From Anaerolineales bacterium (GTDB taxonomy: Bacteria; Chloroflexota; Anaerolineae; Anaerolineales; UBA11579), in assembly GCA_024710875.1 (NCBI GenBank), contig JANJTX010000013.1, positions 1 to 51,585 of the forward strand: 51,585 nt of DNA, written 5' to 3'. The notes under the pieces were generated by a model. That model worked only from the letters and a program-made list of their open reading frames with translations. It searched no databases and was not told where the DNA came from. The stretch's first letter is position 1. Every line of letters begins with the position of its first letter. This document shows, in pieces, positions 7,204 through 17,557 of this stretch. The position numbers were made by a program, and so were the translations under genes.

Positions 7204-9492
7204 ATGGTGTCATCGCGTAAAGACAACTTGAGCCGTTGGCTGGTTCTCATCCCGCTGGGGGTGACGGCCTGGTTGGCGGGGCTGCTGCCGGCCATTTCGG
7301 CCGGTGCGCCGCCGGCCTGGCGCTGGGAGTGGGTGTCGCTACTTGGCATTCGGCTGGATTTCATGGCCGATGGGCTGGGCTGGTTGTTTGCCCTGCTCAT
7401 CAGCGGCATTGGCGCGCTGGTGGTGGTGTATGCCAATGGCTACCTGGCCGGGCATCCGCAATTGCGCTCTTTTCTGGTGACGATTCTGTTGTTTATGTTC
7501 GCCATGCTGGGGGTGGTGCTGGCGGATAACCTGCTGTTGCTGTTCATCTTCTGGGAATTGACCAGCGTTACCTCCTATCTGTTGATTGGCTTTAAACACG
7601 AATACGAAGCCTCGCGCAAGGCGGCATTGCAGGCGTTGCTGGTCACCGGGCTGGGCGGCGTGGCAATGCTGGCCGGGCTGACGTTGCTCGGGTTGGCGGG
7701 CGGCAGTTTCCAGATTTCAGCCCTGGTGGGGCAGGCGGCCAGCATTCAGGCTTCGCCGCTGTACCCGGCCATGCTGGTGCTGGTCTTGCTGGGGGCGTTC
7801 ACCAAGTCAGCCCAGTTCCCGTTTCATTTCTGGTTGCCGGGGGCGATGGAAGCCCCGGCCCCGGTGAGCGCTTACCTGCACTCGGCCACAATGGTCAAGG
7901 CCGGGATTTACCTGCTGGCGCGCTTCACGCCAATTCTGGGCGGCCACCCGGCCTGGCAGGCGGCCCTGCTGGCGGTGGGCGGGGCAACCCTCTTGCTGGG
8001 GGCGTTTCTGGCGATTCAAAAACTGGACCTGAAGCGCATTCTGGCCTATTCCACCATCAGTATTCTGGGGGCGCTCGTATTCCTGCTGGGGGTGGGCACG
8101 CCGCTGGCGGTGAAAGGCGCGCTGACCTTGCTGCTGGCACATTCTTTGTATAAAGGCACGCTGTTCATGGTGGCCGGCATCCTGGAGCACAGCACCGGCG
8201 AGCGTGAAATTGATAAATTAAGCGGCCTGCGGCGGCAAATGCCGCTGGTGGCGCTGGCGGCGGGGGCGGCGGCGCTTTCGATGGCCGGGCTGCCGCCGTT
8301 GCTGGGGTTCATCAGCAAAGAGGTATTTTATGAGGCCACCCGCCACAGCCCGGGCTGGGCGAATGCCCTGACGGCTGTTGCCGTGACCGCCAATATCCTG
8401 CTGGTGGCGGTGGCGGGGCTGGCGGCGCTGGCGCCTTTCTTTGGCGCGCGTAAGGAGTTCAAGGATTACCATGCTCCGGGCTGGCAATTGACGCTCGGCC
8501 CGTTGATGTTGGCCGGGTTGGGGCTGGCGCTGGGCCTGCTACCCGGCTGGTTGGGGGCGGCGGTGATTACGCCGGCGGCCAGCGCCGCGCTTGGCAGCGC
8601 CTACACCGCCAAGCTGGCGTTATGGCACGGCCTCACGCCGGAGCTGGCCTTGAGTGGCCTGACCGTGGCCGGGGGGGCTCTGTTGTACTGGGGGCTGCCG
8701 CGTTTGCGGCCGACGCTGGCGCGGCTGGATGTGGGCGAACGGATTGGCCCACAACGCGTGTATGAAGCTGGCCTGGCCGGAATGCTGCGCCTGGCAGCCG
8801 GGCAGACGCGGGTCATCCAGAGCGGCTATTTGGAAAACTACATCAGCATCATCCTGTTGACGGCGGCGGGGCTGGCTGGTTATGGCCTGTGGCAGAACGG
8901 CCTGCACATCCAGCCATTGGAGTGGGGTGGCCTGGAAATGATTGAGGAAATCCTGCTGCTGGCGATTATCGCAGTGGCCGGAGTGGCGGCCGTGGCCACC
9001 CGCTCACGGCTGATGGCGGTGGCTTCGCTGGGGGCCGTTGGCTTTGCGGTGGCGATGCTGTATGCGTTGTTCAGCGCGCCGGACCTGGCGATGACCCAGT
9101 TTGCCATTGAAACCCTGGTGGTGATCCTGTTTGTGCTGGTGCTGTACCGCCTGCCGGGTTTTGCTTCACTCAGCAGCCCCCGGGCGCGGTTGCGCGACTG
9201 GCTGGTGGCGGGTACAGCCGGGGTTACGATTACCGGCGTGTTGCTCGCCATCCTGGCGATTCCGCTGGAGTCGCGGTTGGCGCCGTGGCTGGCGGAGAAC
9301 AGTGTGCCGCTGGCCGGTGGGCGCAATGTGGTGAATGTGATTTTGGTGGATTTTCGCGGCATTGATACCCTGGGCGAAATCACGGTGCTGGCGGTGGCGG
9401 CAATTGGTATTTTTGCCCTGTTGCAGATGCCGGCCCCGCGCAAACCGGAGATCCAGGAAGCGCCGGAAGACCCGGAGGGCTCTGACGCATGA
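7204..9492 (+). CDS. mrpA: Na+/H+ antiporter Mrp subunit A
   Basis: A 762-residue polytopic membrane protein, the largest Mrp subunit. Residues about 100-400 form the NuoL-like antiporter domain, with Glu118 in [13 protein letters not shown] (the key conserved glutamate) and the [21 protein letters not shown] segment with its buried lysine. Residues about 575-670 ([17 protein letters not shown]) correspond to the MbhD-like part, and the C-terminal [15 protein letters not shown] to the MbhE-like part normally fused to MrpA. It is the first of seven subunits exchanging cytoplasmic Na+ for protons. The ATG at 7204 follows a GGGAGA site; its stop overlaps mrpB by four bases. Confidence 0.95.
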   Translation: MVSSRKDNLSRWLVLIPLGVTAWLAGLLPAISAGAPPAWRWEWVSLLGIRLDFMADGLGWLFALLISGIGALVVVYANGYLAGHPQLRSFLVTILLFMFAMLGVVLADNLLLLFIFWELTSVTSYLLIGFKHEYEASRKAALQALLVTGLGGVAMLAGLTLLGLAGGSFQISALVGQAASIQASPLYPAMLVLVLLGAFTKSAQFPFHFWLPGAMEAPAPVSAYLHSATMVKAGIYLLARFTPILGGHPAWQAALLAVGGATLLLGAFLAIQKLDLKRILAYSTISILGALVFLLGVGTPLAVKGALTLLLAHSLYKGTLFMVAGILEHSTGEREIDKLSGLRRQMPLVALAAGAAALSMAGLPPLLGFISKEVFYEATRHSPGWANALTAVAVTANILLVAVAGLAALAPFFGARKEFKDYHAPGWQLTLGPLMLAGLGLALGLLPGWLGAAVITPAASAALGSAYTAKLALWHGLTPELALSGLTVAGGALLYWGLPRLRPTLARLDVGERIGPQRVYEAGLAGMLRLAAGQTRVIQSGYLENYISIILLTAAGLAGYGLWQNGLHIQPLEWGGLEMIEEILLLAIIAVAGVAAVATRSRLMAVASLGAVGFAVAMLYALFSAPDLAMTQFAIETLVVILFVLVLYRLPGFASLSSPRARLRDWLVAGTAGVTITGVLLAILAIPLESRLAPWLAENSVPLAGGRNVVNVILVDFRGIDTLGEITVLAVAAIGIFALLQMPAPRKPEIQEAPEDPEGSDA

Positions 9493-9911
9493 GAACCCGC
9501 TCTTTGATTCTGACCACGGCGGCGCGCGGCCTGCTGCCGCTGATGATTGTGTTCTCTGTGTTCTTGTTGTTTCGCGGCCACAATGAGCCGGGCGGCGGTT
9601 TCGTGGGCGGGCTGGTGGCTTCGGCGGCGTTTGCGCTGTATGGCTTTGCCAACGGGGTGAACCAGGCGCGCGCCCGCCTGCACACCCAGCCGAATGTGCT
9701 GATTGGGGCCGGCCTGCTTCTGGCGGCGGCCAGCGGCCTGCCCTCGCTGTTGCTGGGGCAGCCCTTCATGACCGGGCTGTGGAGCGCGGCTCAACTGCCG
9801 GTAGTGGGCAAAATCGGCACGCCGCTGTTCTTTGATATTGGCGTGTACCTGCTGGTGCTGGGCGTGACGACGATGATTATGTTCTCGCTGGCAGAGGAGG
9901 CGGGCGCATGA
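9489..9911 (+). CDS. mrpB: Na+/H+ antiporter Mrp subunit B
   Basis: A 140-residue membrane protein with four predicted helices and the MnhB signature [16 protein letters not shown] near residues 28-43. The second half ([19 protein letters not shown], about residues 107-125) is typical of MrpB and MbhF. It is part of the hetero-oligomeric Mrp complex. ATGA overlaps occur with mrpA before it and mrpC after it, implying coupled translation and fixed stoichiometry. Confidence 0.94.
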   Translation: MRTRSLILTTAARGLLPLMIVFSVFLLFRGHNEPGGGFVGGLVASAAFALYGFANGVNQARARLHTQPNVLIGAGLLLAAASGLPSLLLGQPFMTGLWSAAQLPVVGKIGTPLFFDIGVYLLVLGVTTMIMFSLAEEAGA

Positions 9912-10282
9912 CGGTGCTATTGGCGGTGGTGATTGGCCTGTTGTACACCCTGGGTTTTTATATGTTGTTGCGGCGCAGTATTGTGAAGCTCATCATTGGC
10001 CTGGGGTTGCTGGGGCATGCCGTGAACCTGCTGGTATTTCTGGCCGGGCGGCTGACGGCAGGCGTGCCGCCGGTAGTGCCACTGGGCGAAAGCGCCCTTT
10101 CAGCGCCGTATGCCGACCCGATACCGCAGGCGCTGATTCTGACTGCAATTGTGATTGGCTTTGGCGTGCAGGCGTTTGCGGTGGTGCTGATTAAACGCAC
10201 CTACGAGGTGCTGGGCACTGATGACCTGAACCAGATGGTTTCAACGGACCGCGAGCCCCCCCCGGGCGAGGACGAAGAATAA
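9908..10282 (+). CDS. mrpC: Na+/H+ antiporter Mrp subunit C
   Basis: A 124-residue NuoK-like subunit with three membrane helices. Typical features are the early [27 protein letters not shown] block (residues 18-44) and [26 protein letters not shown] (residues 75-100), a signature of MrpC/MnhC. It starts inside the mrpB stop and is followed by mrpD after three bases. The C-terminal tail is short and acidic. Confidence 0.94.
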   Translation: MTVLLAVVIGLLYTLGFYMLLRRSIVKLIIGLGLLGHAVNLLVFLAGRLTAGVPPVVPLGESALSAPYADPIPQALILTAIVIGFGVQAFAVVLIKRTYEVLGTDDLNQMVSTDREPPPGEDEE

Positions 10283-10285
10283 ACG

Positions 10286-11779
<1,494 letters not shown>

Positions 11780-11781
11780 CC

Positions 11782-12246
11782 ATGTTATTGCCGAATGTAT
11801 TACTGGCGCTGGTCTGGCTGGCGCTTTCCGGGGTGCTAACCTGGCAGAATTTCCTGCTGGGGTTTGTGCTGGGGTATGTCATCCTGTGGTTGAACCAGCG
11901 CAGCCAGGGCCGCCGTAGTTATGTGCAAAAAACAATCACGATTTTGCGATTCGCGACTTTCTATCTGTGGGAACTGGTGCTGGCGAACCTGCGGGCGGCG
12001 GTTTCGGTGCTGCGGCCGCTGAACCAGTTGCGGCCGGCGATTGTGGGCGTACCGTTGCGGGTGCGCAGCGATGCAGAAATCACTCTGCTGGCGAACCTGA
12101 TTACGCTGACGCCCGGCACCTTGACGTTGGATGTTTCCAGCGACCGCAAGATGCTCTACATCCACACGGTGGAAATGGATGACCCGGAATCTTTCCGCCA
12201 GATGATCTGGGCGCTGGAAGACCGGGTGGAGGAGGTGCTGGCCTGA
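11782..12246 (+). CDS. mrpE: Na+/H+ antiporter Mrp subunit E
   Basis: A 154-residue MnhE protein with two N-terminal membrane helices (about residues 2-35 and 50-75) and a soluble C-terminal half. The LLANLITLTPGTLTLDVS segment (about residues 101-118) is the family hallmark. It contributes to complex assembly. The stop TGA shares its last base with the ATG of mrpF (TGATG). Confidence 0.94.
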   Translation: MLLPNVLLALVWLALSGVLTWQNFLLGFVLGYVILWLNQRSQGRRSYVQKTITILRFATFYLWELVLANLRAAVSVLRPLNQLRPAIVGVPLRVRSDAEITLLANLITLTPGTLTLDVSSDRKMLYIHTVEMDDPESFRQMIWALEDRVEEVLA

Positions 12247-12509
12247 TGGCTGCTTTTTTGCTCGATTTTGTAGCCCTGCCGATTTTGATGCTGGCGATTG
12301 TGCTTAGTTTTGTGCGCCTGTTGCGCGGCCCCAATACGGCCGACCGGGTGGTGGCGCTGGACCTGATGACGACGATTGGGATTGGCGTGCTGGCGGCGCT
12401 GGCCATCAGTACCGACCAGAGCGTGGCGCTGGATGTGGCAATTGTGCTGGCCCTGCTGGCTTTTCTGGGCACAGTCGCCTTTGCGGCGTATGTGGAGCGA
12501 CGGTCATGA
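12246..12509 (+). CDS. mrpF: Na+/H+ antiporter Mrp subunit F
   Basis: An 87-residue three-helix membrane protein. The motif LRGPNTADRVVALDLMTT (about residues 26-43) is diagnostic of MrpF/MnhF. It overlaps mrpE by one base and mrpG by four. Confidence 0.93.
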   Translation: MAAFLLDFVALPILMLAIVLSFVRLLRGPNTADRVVALDLMTTIGIGVLAALAISTDQSVALDVAIVLALLAFLGTVAFAAYVERRS

Positions 12510-12907
12510 ACGAGTTTCTGCAATTGCTGGGGGCGGTGGCGGCGGTGGCCGGGGCGTTGTTTATGTTGCTCTCGGCTCTGGGGATGGTGCGAATGCCGGA
12601 CCTGTTCATCCGCATGTCGATGTCAACCAAGGCGGCCACGCTGGGGGTCGGGCTGATTATGCTGGGGGTGGCGCTGCATTTTCAGGAGAGCAGCATCAGC
12701 ACCCGGGCGGTAGCGGCCACGCTTTTCATGTTACTGACCGGCCCGGTGGCAGCCCACCGGATTGCACGGGCGGCGTATTTCAGCAGTTGCACCTTGTGGG
12801 AGTACACCCGGCTGGATGAGTTACAGGGGCGTTATGATACCGAAACGCATGTGCTGGCTTCCGGGCCGGAGTTGGAGAACCCCGCGCCGGGTAAAACCCG
12901 GGGTTAA
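12506..12907 (+). CDS. mrpG: Na+/H+ antiporter Mrp subunit G
   Basis: A 133-residue MnhG/PhaG protein: three membrane helices, with the family segment SALGMVRMPDLFIRMSMSTKAATLGVG (about residues 23-49) and the TGPVAAHRIARAAY stretch (about residues 81-94). It ends the operon, completing all seven Mrp subunits in standard order. A short CCGGGT/ACCCGG hairpin overlaps the 3' end, before the convergent peptidase gene. Confidence 0.94.
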   Translation: MNEFLQLLGAVAAVAGALFMLLSALGMVRMPDLFIRMSMSTKAATLGVGLIMLGVALHFQESSISTRAVAATLFMLLTGPVAAHRIARAAYFSSCTLWEYTRLDELQGRYDTETHVLASGPELENPAPGKTRG

Positions 12908-12913
12908 ACTGGT

Positions 12914-13126
12914 TTACCAGCCGCTGGTGAGTAATTGCCAGTTTTCGCCATCGTAGGTGAGTTCCAGGCTGTGAAGGGTGGGCAGGGCCGCCGCCCGCTG
13001 GCTGGCCCACACCCGGGCTTGCTGGCCTTCAAGTAGAAGCAGACGTTGCGGTTCATAGCCGGCGCGGCGCACGGCCTGTACCAGCGCCAGGGTTTCGGCG
13101 GCCAGCGGACTGGCCTGCCAGGGGGG
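12914..13126 (-). pseudogene. Out-of-frame C-terminal segment of the adjacent peptidase gene
   Basis: This stretch keeps coding-like codon use in a frame one base off from the peptidase gene and encodes about 70 residues, including LAAETLALVQAVRRAGYEP, QQARVWAS and LELTYDGENWQLL, then a stop at 12914. It looks like the true C-terminus of the peptidase, separated by one extra base in the run of six G's (plus strand 13121-13126). Removing one base from that run would join the two frames as TTP-WQASPLAAET. An ATG at 13180 opens this frame, but nothing supports independent translation. It may be an assembly indel, a real mutation or programmed slippage. Confidence 0.7.
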
Positions 13127-14564
13127 TAGTGAGCGAGCCTTGAGCGGTGGCCCCGTTTTCGATTTCCTGTAAGACAGCATTTACGGCATCTATGCCCGCC
13201 TGGGCGGCGGCGAATTCGCCGCGAGTGAGGGCGGCCTCGGCGTTGGCGAGCAACAGTTCAAGGGCCAGGTTGGTAGTGCTGCGCGGGTGGCGCAGATAGT
13301 CGGCGGTGATGTTCTCGGCCTGCATGGAATCAATATCCAGCAGCCAGGCGGAAAGAAAGTAGGCGTTGGGGTCAAGCGCCTGCTGGTAGCGGCGCACGGT
13401 GTCATAGAACTCGACGGTCAGGCGGACATCGGCGGTTTGCTCGGGCGTGGCGGGGTTGGCCTGTAAGTAGGCGTAGAAATCGCGGTTGAGGTCGGCCAGG
13501 GTGGTACCAAAGTGAATTTGGAGGGCGGCATCAATGGCGGCGGCCTGGGTACGGCCGCTGACGGGGACGATGTTGCGATAAAAGATGTCAAAGGCGGGGT
13601 AGCCCCAGCGGGCGACCATGTATTCCACCAGGGCGGCGGCTTGCAGGTAGCCGATTTCATGCTGCTTGAGGTAGAAGCCATCGGCGAGGTGGGCGAGGGG
13701 GATGTACCAGCCCAGGTCGAGCAGGGCGGCAGCGCGCGGCAGGAGCGGCTCGGGCTTGAAATGCCCGCCGCTGTGGTATACGGCGAGCCCTTCGATGAAC
13801 ATGGTCGGGCGCAGGCTGGCACCGAGGCGGCCATCCAGCACGTGGATCATTTCGTGGTGGAGGACCTGGGCAAAGGCCTCGCCGGCGTAGTTGCGGTCAA
13901 GGTAGGAGACATAGATTTTGTCGGTGGCGAAACCGCCATGCCCGAGGACGCGCGGTAGCAGGACGACTGACACCGGCTCGCTGAAAGTGGTTTGCATGCG
14001 GGCTTCGGCGGCCTGGGACTGGGCCTCGGCAATTTCCAACAGGTCTTCCAGGTCACGCTGGCTGGCGGTACCGCTGGCAAAATACACCACGCAGCAGTCA
14101 ATGGCGATGCTCTGCCAGGTGGCTGCGTGAATGGGGGTGGGTAACTGGCTGGCGGGGCGCAGGGTGACCCACTGGCGCCAGGCCGGGCCATCCGGGCTGA
14201 TTTGGAAGGTAACGGGGTATTTGGCGGGTGGCAGGGCGCTGGTATTCCACGCCCAGCGGAAGGTGGCGCGCTGGGAACCGCCGATGCCATAGCCGCCAAA
14301 GACGGCGGTTTCAGGGGTGACCGCGCCGGGCAGGGTCAGCCAGACTTCCTGTTCCTGGGCGGCCTGGCTATCCGGCGGCAGGATGATGAAACTGATGCGG
14401 TCGCCGGTGTAGTGGCCGTCTTCAGGCAGCGAGAGTACGGCGTACCCGGGGGGCGGGCCGGAGTCGTCCAGCTGGTGGGCGAAGATCTGTGCACCTACCG
14501 GCTGTGCGGCGGCCAGGAGCGCCCCCAGCCCGAACAGGGCAAAAAAAATTAACCGGTGGCGCAT
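13053..14564 (-). CDS. Secreted zinc metallopeptidase-like protein (peptidase MA-like), frameshifted at C-terminus
   Basis: As read, 503 residues. The N-terminus (MRHRLIFFALFGLGALLAAAQPVGA) is a typical signal peptide, so the protein is exported. A gluzincin-type site is present: HEMIH at 237-241 and a downstream Glu258 in FIEGLAVY, as in peptidase MA-like domains; residues 165-370 cover this domain. Residues 40-140 look like a beta-rich N-terminal domain. The start at 14564 was preferred over 14621 because it gives a signal peptide and forms a TGATG overlap with the upstream TIR gene. The last 24 or so residues after ENGATAQGSLTTP are probably an artefact of the frame change at 13121-13126. 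The substrate is unknown. Confidence 0.8.
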   Translation of the reverse strand: MRHRLIFFALFGLGALLAAAQPVGAQIFAHQLDDSGPPPGYAVLSLPEDGHYTGDRISFIILPPDSQAAQEQEVWLTLPGAVTPETAVFGGYGIGGSQRATFRWAWNTSALPPAKYPVTFQISPDGPAWRQWVTLRPASQLPTPIHAATWQSIAIDCCVVYFASGTASQRDLEDLLEIAEAQSQAAEARMQTTFSEPVSVVLLPRVLGHGGFATDKIYVSYLDRNYAGEAFAQVLHHEMIHVLDGRLGASLRPTMFIEGLAVYHSGGHFKPEPLLPRAAALLDLGWYIPLAHLADGFYLKQHEIGYLQAAALVEYMVARWGYPAFDIFYRNIVPVSGRTQAAAIDAALQIHFGTTLADLNRDFYAYLQANPATPEQTADVRLTVEFYDTVRRYQQALDPNAYFLSAWLLDIDSMQAENITADYLRHPRSTTNLALELLLANAEAALTRGEFAAAQAGIDAVNAVLQEIENGATAQGSLTTPLAGQSAGRRNPGAGTGRAPRRL

Positions 14565-16171
14565 CAACCGGATTTGGCGCGCCCGGGCCGATGAGGCAAC
14601 CAGTGGCGCAGGTCGCGCCACTTAAAGGCGGTGTAGAGCGCCATCAACGCCCCGCCATACAGGAACACTTCCTGGCTGATGGTGCCCGTGAGACCGCGCA
14701 GGTCATTCTCAAAATCCAGCCAGATGGCATCTTCGATGAAATATGAAGTTTCGGACTGCACCAGCAAAATCAGTCCGAGGAGGACGAAGACCACGGCCAG
14801 CCCGGCCAGCGAGGCCAGCCGGCCGCGGCGGGAGACCAGCGCCCGAATGGTGAAAACCACCAGCGCCAGAAAGGCCAGCATCAGCCCGGCAAAGAGCGCC
14901 AGCGTGCCGCCCAGCCCGGGGGTATAGAGGATGTCATCCGCAAACTGGATGAAGTACGGCACCCAGCCCGCCACATTGAGGATGCCGAGCAGGCCCAGGA
15001 AATACACCAGCGCCTGCACCACGCCCGGCAGGACGGTCTGGTTGCCGGCGGGCACAATGCCGAGGGCCTTGAGCATATCCATCGGCGTGCAGAGCAGGCG
15101 GGCGAGGGCCTCCAGGTTGTTCAGGCCGCGGCGAAAATCCGTCCATTGAATGCGCTTGAGATTGGAGGCGATGTCCAGCGTGTTATCCAGAATAATGGGC
15201 AGCACGACCTGCTTTTCCGGGTCGGCCGCAGTGGCGGTGTTGTACGTAGAGACCAGCGTGAGGACGGTATCGGCGGCCTGCGGGCTGGGCTGCGGCTGGT
15301 GGCCGTGGGCGGCCAGCACCGCGGCAAGCGTGTTGGCAGCGGGGGCATCCTGCGGGGCATGCTCGATGTGAAAACGCACCGGCTCGGGATCCCCGCTGGG
15401 CATGATGGGGTTGGCAAAACGCGGCCGGCTGGCGGCCGGCTTGCCCCAGCGCTGCAAGGTTGGTGAGCGCAATACCAGCCACAGCAGGCCGGCGGGCAGG
15501 ATGCTGAAGAACACCATGCCGTACATCAGGTTGTCCAGGTCAATGTCGTTGGCCAGCAGGTCAGAGGTGACGAGGAAGGCCAGCGGCAGCAGGAAAAGCG
15601 AGGCTTCTACTTTTGCGAAGTTGTAGTCGCGTTTGAGGATGCGCCACGGCAGCGGCATTAACTGCCAGGCGGTAATCACCGTCCACACGGTTGGCAGGCT
15701 GATGAGCGCCACCAGCACGCTCAAGGCAAAGGCCAGCCACACCCCGGCCGGTGCTTTAAACCCGCCGGTGGGCGGCTGGCTGGCTTCGACTTCCGCTTTT
15801 TGTAACTGGCGGGTCAGTTCGGCATAAGCGCTGTCATAGTTGCCGCGAAAATCCACCCATTCCAGCGGCTGCAATTCTGGCGGCAGCGGGTTGGCCTGAA
15901 AAATGACCAGCACGATGCGCTTGTTGTATTCGAGCATTTTGCCCCACTCTTCGCGCACGTACTTGGATTCCATGGCGGCATTGGAGACCACCAGCACGAT
16001 TAAGTCGGCCTCGCGAATGCCCTGCACAATCTGTTCGTTCCAGGGCTGGCCGGGCACCAGGCTGCGGTAGTCGCACCAGACCGGGTAGCCGTCATCTTCC
16101 AGGCGGTCTACCAGGGCGTTTACAAAGGGCATTTCACGGCGCGAATAGCTGATAAATAACTTGGGTTTCAT
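14564..16171 (-). CDS. Membrane TIR-domain protein with a second, degenerate TIR-like domain
   Basis: A 535-residue protein. Residues 1-125 form a TIR domain: KLFISYSRRE at the start, YPVWCDYRSLVPG (BB-loop region), then SNAAMESKYVREEW, where Glu74 or Glu75 fits the catalytic glutamate of NAD-cleaving bacterial TIRs. Membrane segments follow at about 144-175 and 190-236. Residues 265-362 appear to be a second TIR-like fold without the glutamate motif: the KQVVLPIILDN...IQWTDFRRGL pattern mirrors KRIVLVIFQAN...LEWVDFRGNY of the first. Further membrane segments occupy about 370-485. It is coupled by TGATG to the secreted metallopeptidase-like gene. A role in signalling, NAD cleavage or defence is possible; none is proven. 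Confidence 0.85.
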   Translation of the reverse strand: MKPKLFISYSRREMPFVNALVDRLEDDGYPVWCDYRSLVPGQPWNEQIVQGIREADLIVLVVSNAAMESKYVREEWGKMLEYNKRIVLVIFQANPLPPELQPLEWVDFRGNYDSAYAELTRQLQKAEVEASQPPTGGFKAPAGVWLAFALSVLVALISLPTVWTVITAWQLMPLPWRILKRDYNFAKVEASLFLLPLAFLVTSDLLANDIDLDNLMYGMVFFSILPAGLLWLVLRSPTLQRWGKPAASRPRFANPIMPSGDPEPVRFHIEHAPQDAPAANTLAAVLAAHGHQPQPSPQAADTVLTLVSTYNTATAADPEKQVVLPIILDNTLDIASNLKRIQWTDFRRGLNNLEALARLLCTPMDMLKALGIVPAGNQTVLPGVVQALVYFLGLLGILNVAGWVPYFIQFADDILYTPGLGGTLALFAGLMLAFLALVVFTIRALVSRRGRLASLAGLAVVFVLLGLILLVQSETSYFIEDAIWLDFENDLRGLTGTISQEVFLYGGALMALYTAFKWRDLRHWLPHRPGRAKSG

Positions 16172-16322
16172 GCGTACACTCCTCCGGGATAGTGCATAAA
16201 TTGTACAGGAAAAATCGGGTTGGCCGAAAGCAGGAGGTTAAGTTTTTGTAAAGCAGGTGGCCGCTGGGTGGCGGTCTGTTAGAATCGGGGCGACTACACA
16301 CTCATACTTGGAGGTTTATTAT

Positions 16323-17390
16323 ATGGCTCCTATGTTCGTACCTGGCCCGGTAGATGTGGCCCCTGAAATCATGGCGGCCCAGAGCCGCCCGATGCTGCCG
16401 CACCGCGCCAAAGAATTTGAAGCGATTTTTCACCGCGCCGCCGATAAGGCGCGGGCCTTGTTCGGCACCCAGGCGCGCGTCCATTTGCACGCTTCCTCCG
16501 GTAGCGGTCTGCATGAGGGCGCGGTGCGCAATTTTGTGCATCAAAAAATGCTGACCTGCGTGAATGGCGCCTTTGCCAAGCGCTGGTACGACGTGGCCGT
16601 GAGCAACGGCAAACAGGCCACCCTGCTGGAAGTGGACTGGCAAGCGCCCATCCTGCCGGAACAGGTGGCCGAGGCGGTGCGTGGCCAGAACTACGAGGCC
16701 GTGACCATCGTACACAATGAAACCAGCACCGGCCTGATGAACCCGGTGGCCGAGATCGCCGCCGCCGTGCGGGCCGCAAGCCCGGACACCCTGATTCTGG
16801 TCGATGCAGTGTCTTCGCTGGGCGGGGCCGAAATGCAGATGGATGCCTGGGGGCTGGACTTTGTGCTGACCAGCTCGCAGAAGTGCCTGGCCCTGCCGCC
16901 CGGCCTGGCGCTGGCGGCCATCAGCGATCGGGCGCTGGAAAAAGCCAAAACGGTGGAGAACCGTGGCTGGTATTTTGATTTTGTCCGCCTGGAAACTCAC
17001 CGCCTCAAAGACACCACCCCGGCTACCCCGGCCATCGGGCTGGTGTATGCGCTGGATGTACAGATGGACCGCATCGCCGCCGAGGGGCTGTCGAACCGCC
17101 TGCTGCGCCACCGCCAGATGGCCGAGACCAGCCAGGCCTGGGCGGCGGCGCACGGCTTCGGGCTGTATGCGCCGGAAGGCTACCGCTCGCACACCGTCAC
17201 CACGCTGGAAAATACGCCGGGGGTGGATATGCCGGCCCTGAAAGCCTTTTTACTGGAGCGCGGCATGCGCATTGCCGGCGGCTACGGGCCGATTAAGGAC
17301 ACCACCTTCCGGATTGGGCACATGGGCGAACTGACCGTGGCAGATGTACAGACCCTGCTGACGGCGTTTGAGGAGTTTATGGGGAAGTAA
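16323..17390 (+). CDS. Class V aminotransferase (alanine/serine-glyoxylate or phosphoserine type)
   Basis: A 355-residue PLP-dependent aminotransferase. Visible landmarks are FVPGPVDVAPE at the N-terminus, HASSGSG (56-62), VHNETSTG (130-137), Asp161 in ILVDAVSSLGG and the PLP lysine, Lys187, in TSSQKCLALPPG. These fit the alanine-glyoxylate/serine-glyoxylate aminotransferase group (PucG/SerC2-like), which moves an amino group between glyoxylate or hydroxypyruvate and alanine or serine. The exact substrate cannot be set from sequence. The start at 16323 is 8 bases after GGAGG. It stands alone: the TIR gene is divergent and the next gene is convergent. Confidence 0.9.
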   Translation: MAPMFVPGPVDVAPEIMAAQSRPMLPHRAKEFEAIFHRAADKARALFGTQARVHLHASSGSGLHEGAVRNFVHQKMLTCVNGAFAKRWYDVAVSNGKQATLLEVDWQAPILPEQVAEAVRGQNYEAVTIVHNETSTGLMNPVAEIAAAVRAASPDTLILVDAVSSLGGAEMQMDAWGLDFVLTSSQKCLALPPGLALAAISDRALEKAKTVENRGWYFDFVRLETHRLKDTTPATPAIGLVYALDVQMDRIAAEGLSNRLLRHRQMAETSQAWAAAHGFGLYAPEGYRSHTVTTLENTPGVDMPALKAFLLERGMRIAGGYGPIKDTTFRIGHMGELTVADVQTLLTAFEEFMGK

Positions 17391-17403
17391 AAGGCGATAA
17401 TTG

Positions 17404-17485
17404 GTAATTAGTAAGTATCGGTGCTGCCTGATTGGAAGCTACCGGGCGGGCGAGAATCATTTGCCAATTACCACTTACTAATTAC
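17404..17485. repeat. 13-bp inverted repeat with 56-base spacer
   Basis: Perfect arms GTAATTAGTAAGT (17404-17416) and ACTTACTAATTAC (17473-17485) lie just after the aminotransferase. The AT-rich arms differ sharply from the surrounding composition and flank a GC-rich centre, like a small non-autonomous or REP-type element. No coding sequence is seen in 17391-17557. Confidence 0.7.
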
Positions 17486-17496
17486 TTTCTCTTCTT

Positions 17497-17533
17497 TCCA
17501 AACAAAACCGGGCCGCGCAACTGCGCGGCCCGG
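17497..17533 (-). terminator. Rho-independent terminator for the holin-like gene
   Basis: A GC-rich stem (CCGGGCCGCGCA at 17508-17519 with its complement at 17522-17533). Read on the minus strand it is followed by TTTTGTTTGG, the expected U-rich tail, 25 bases after the stop of the minus-strand gene. Confidence 0.8.
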
Positions 17534-17557
17534 CGGCATATAGATGGGTAGTGCGTT

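Noticed and set aside
12893-12910. Terminator between mrpG and the peptidase gene
   Set aside because: A short CCGGGT/ACCCGG hairpin overlaps the end of mrpG but no T-run follows on either strand.
13059-16171. Calling the TIR/peptidase pair a proven antiphage system
   Set aside because: No other defence genes, no mobile-element context and no test; kept as a hypothesis only.
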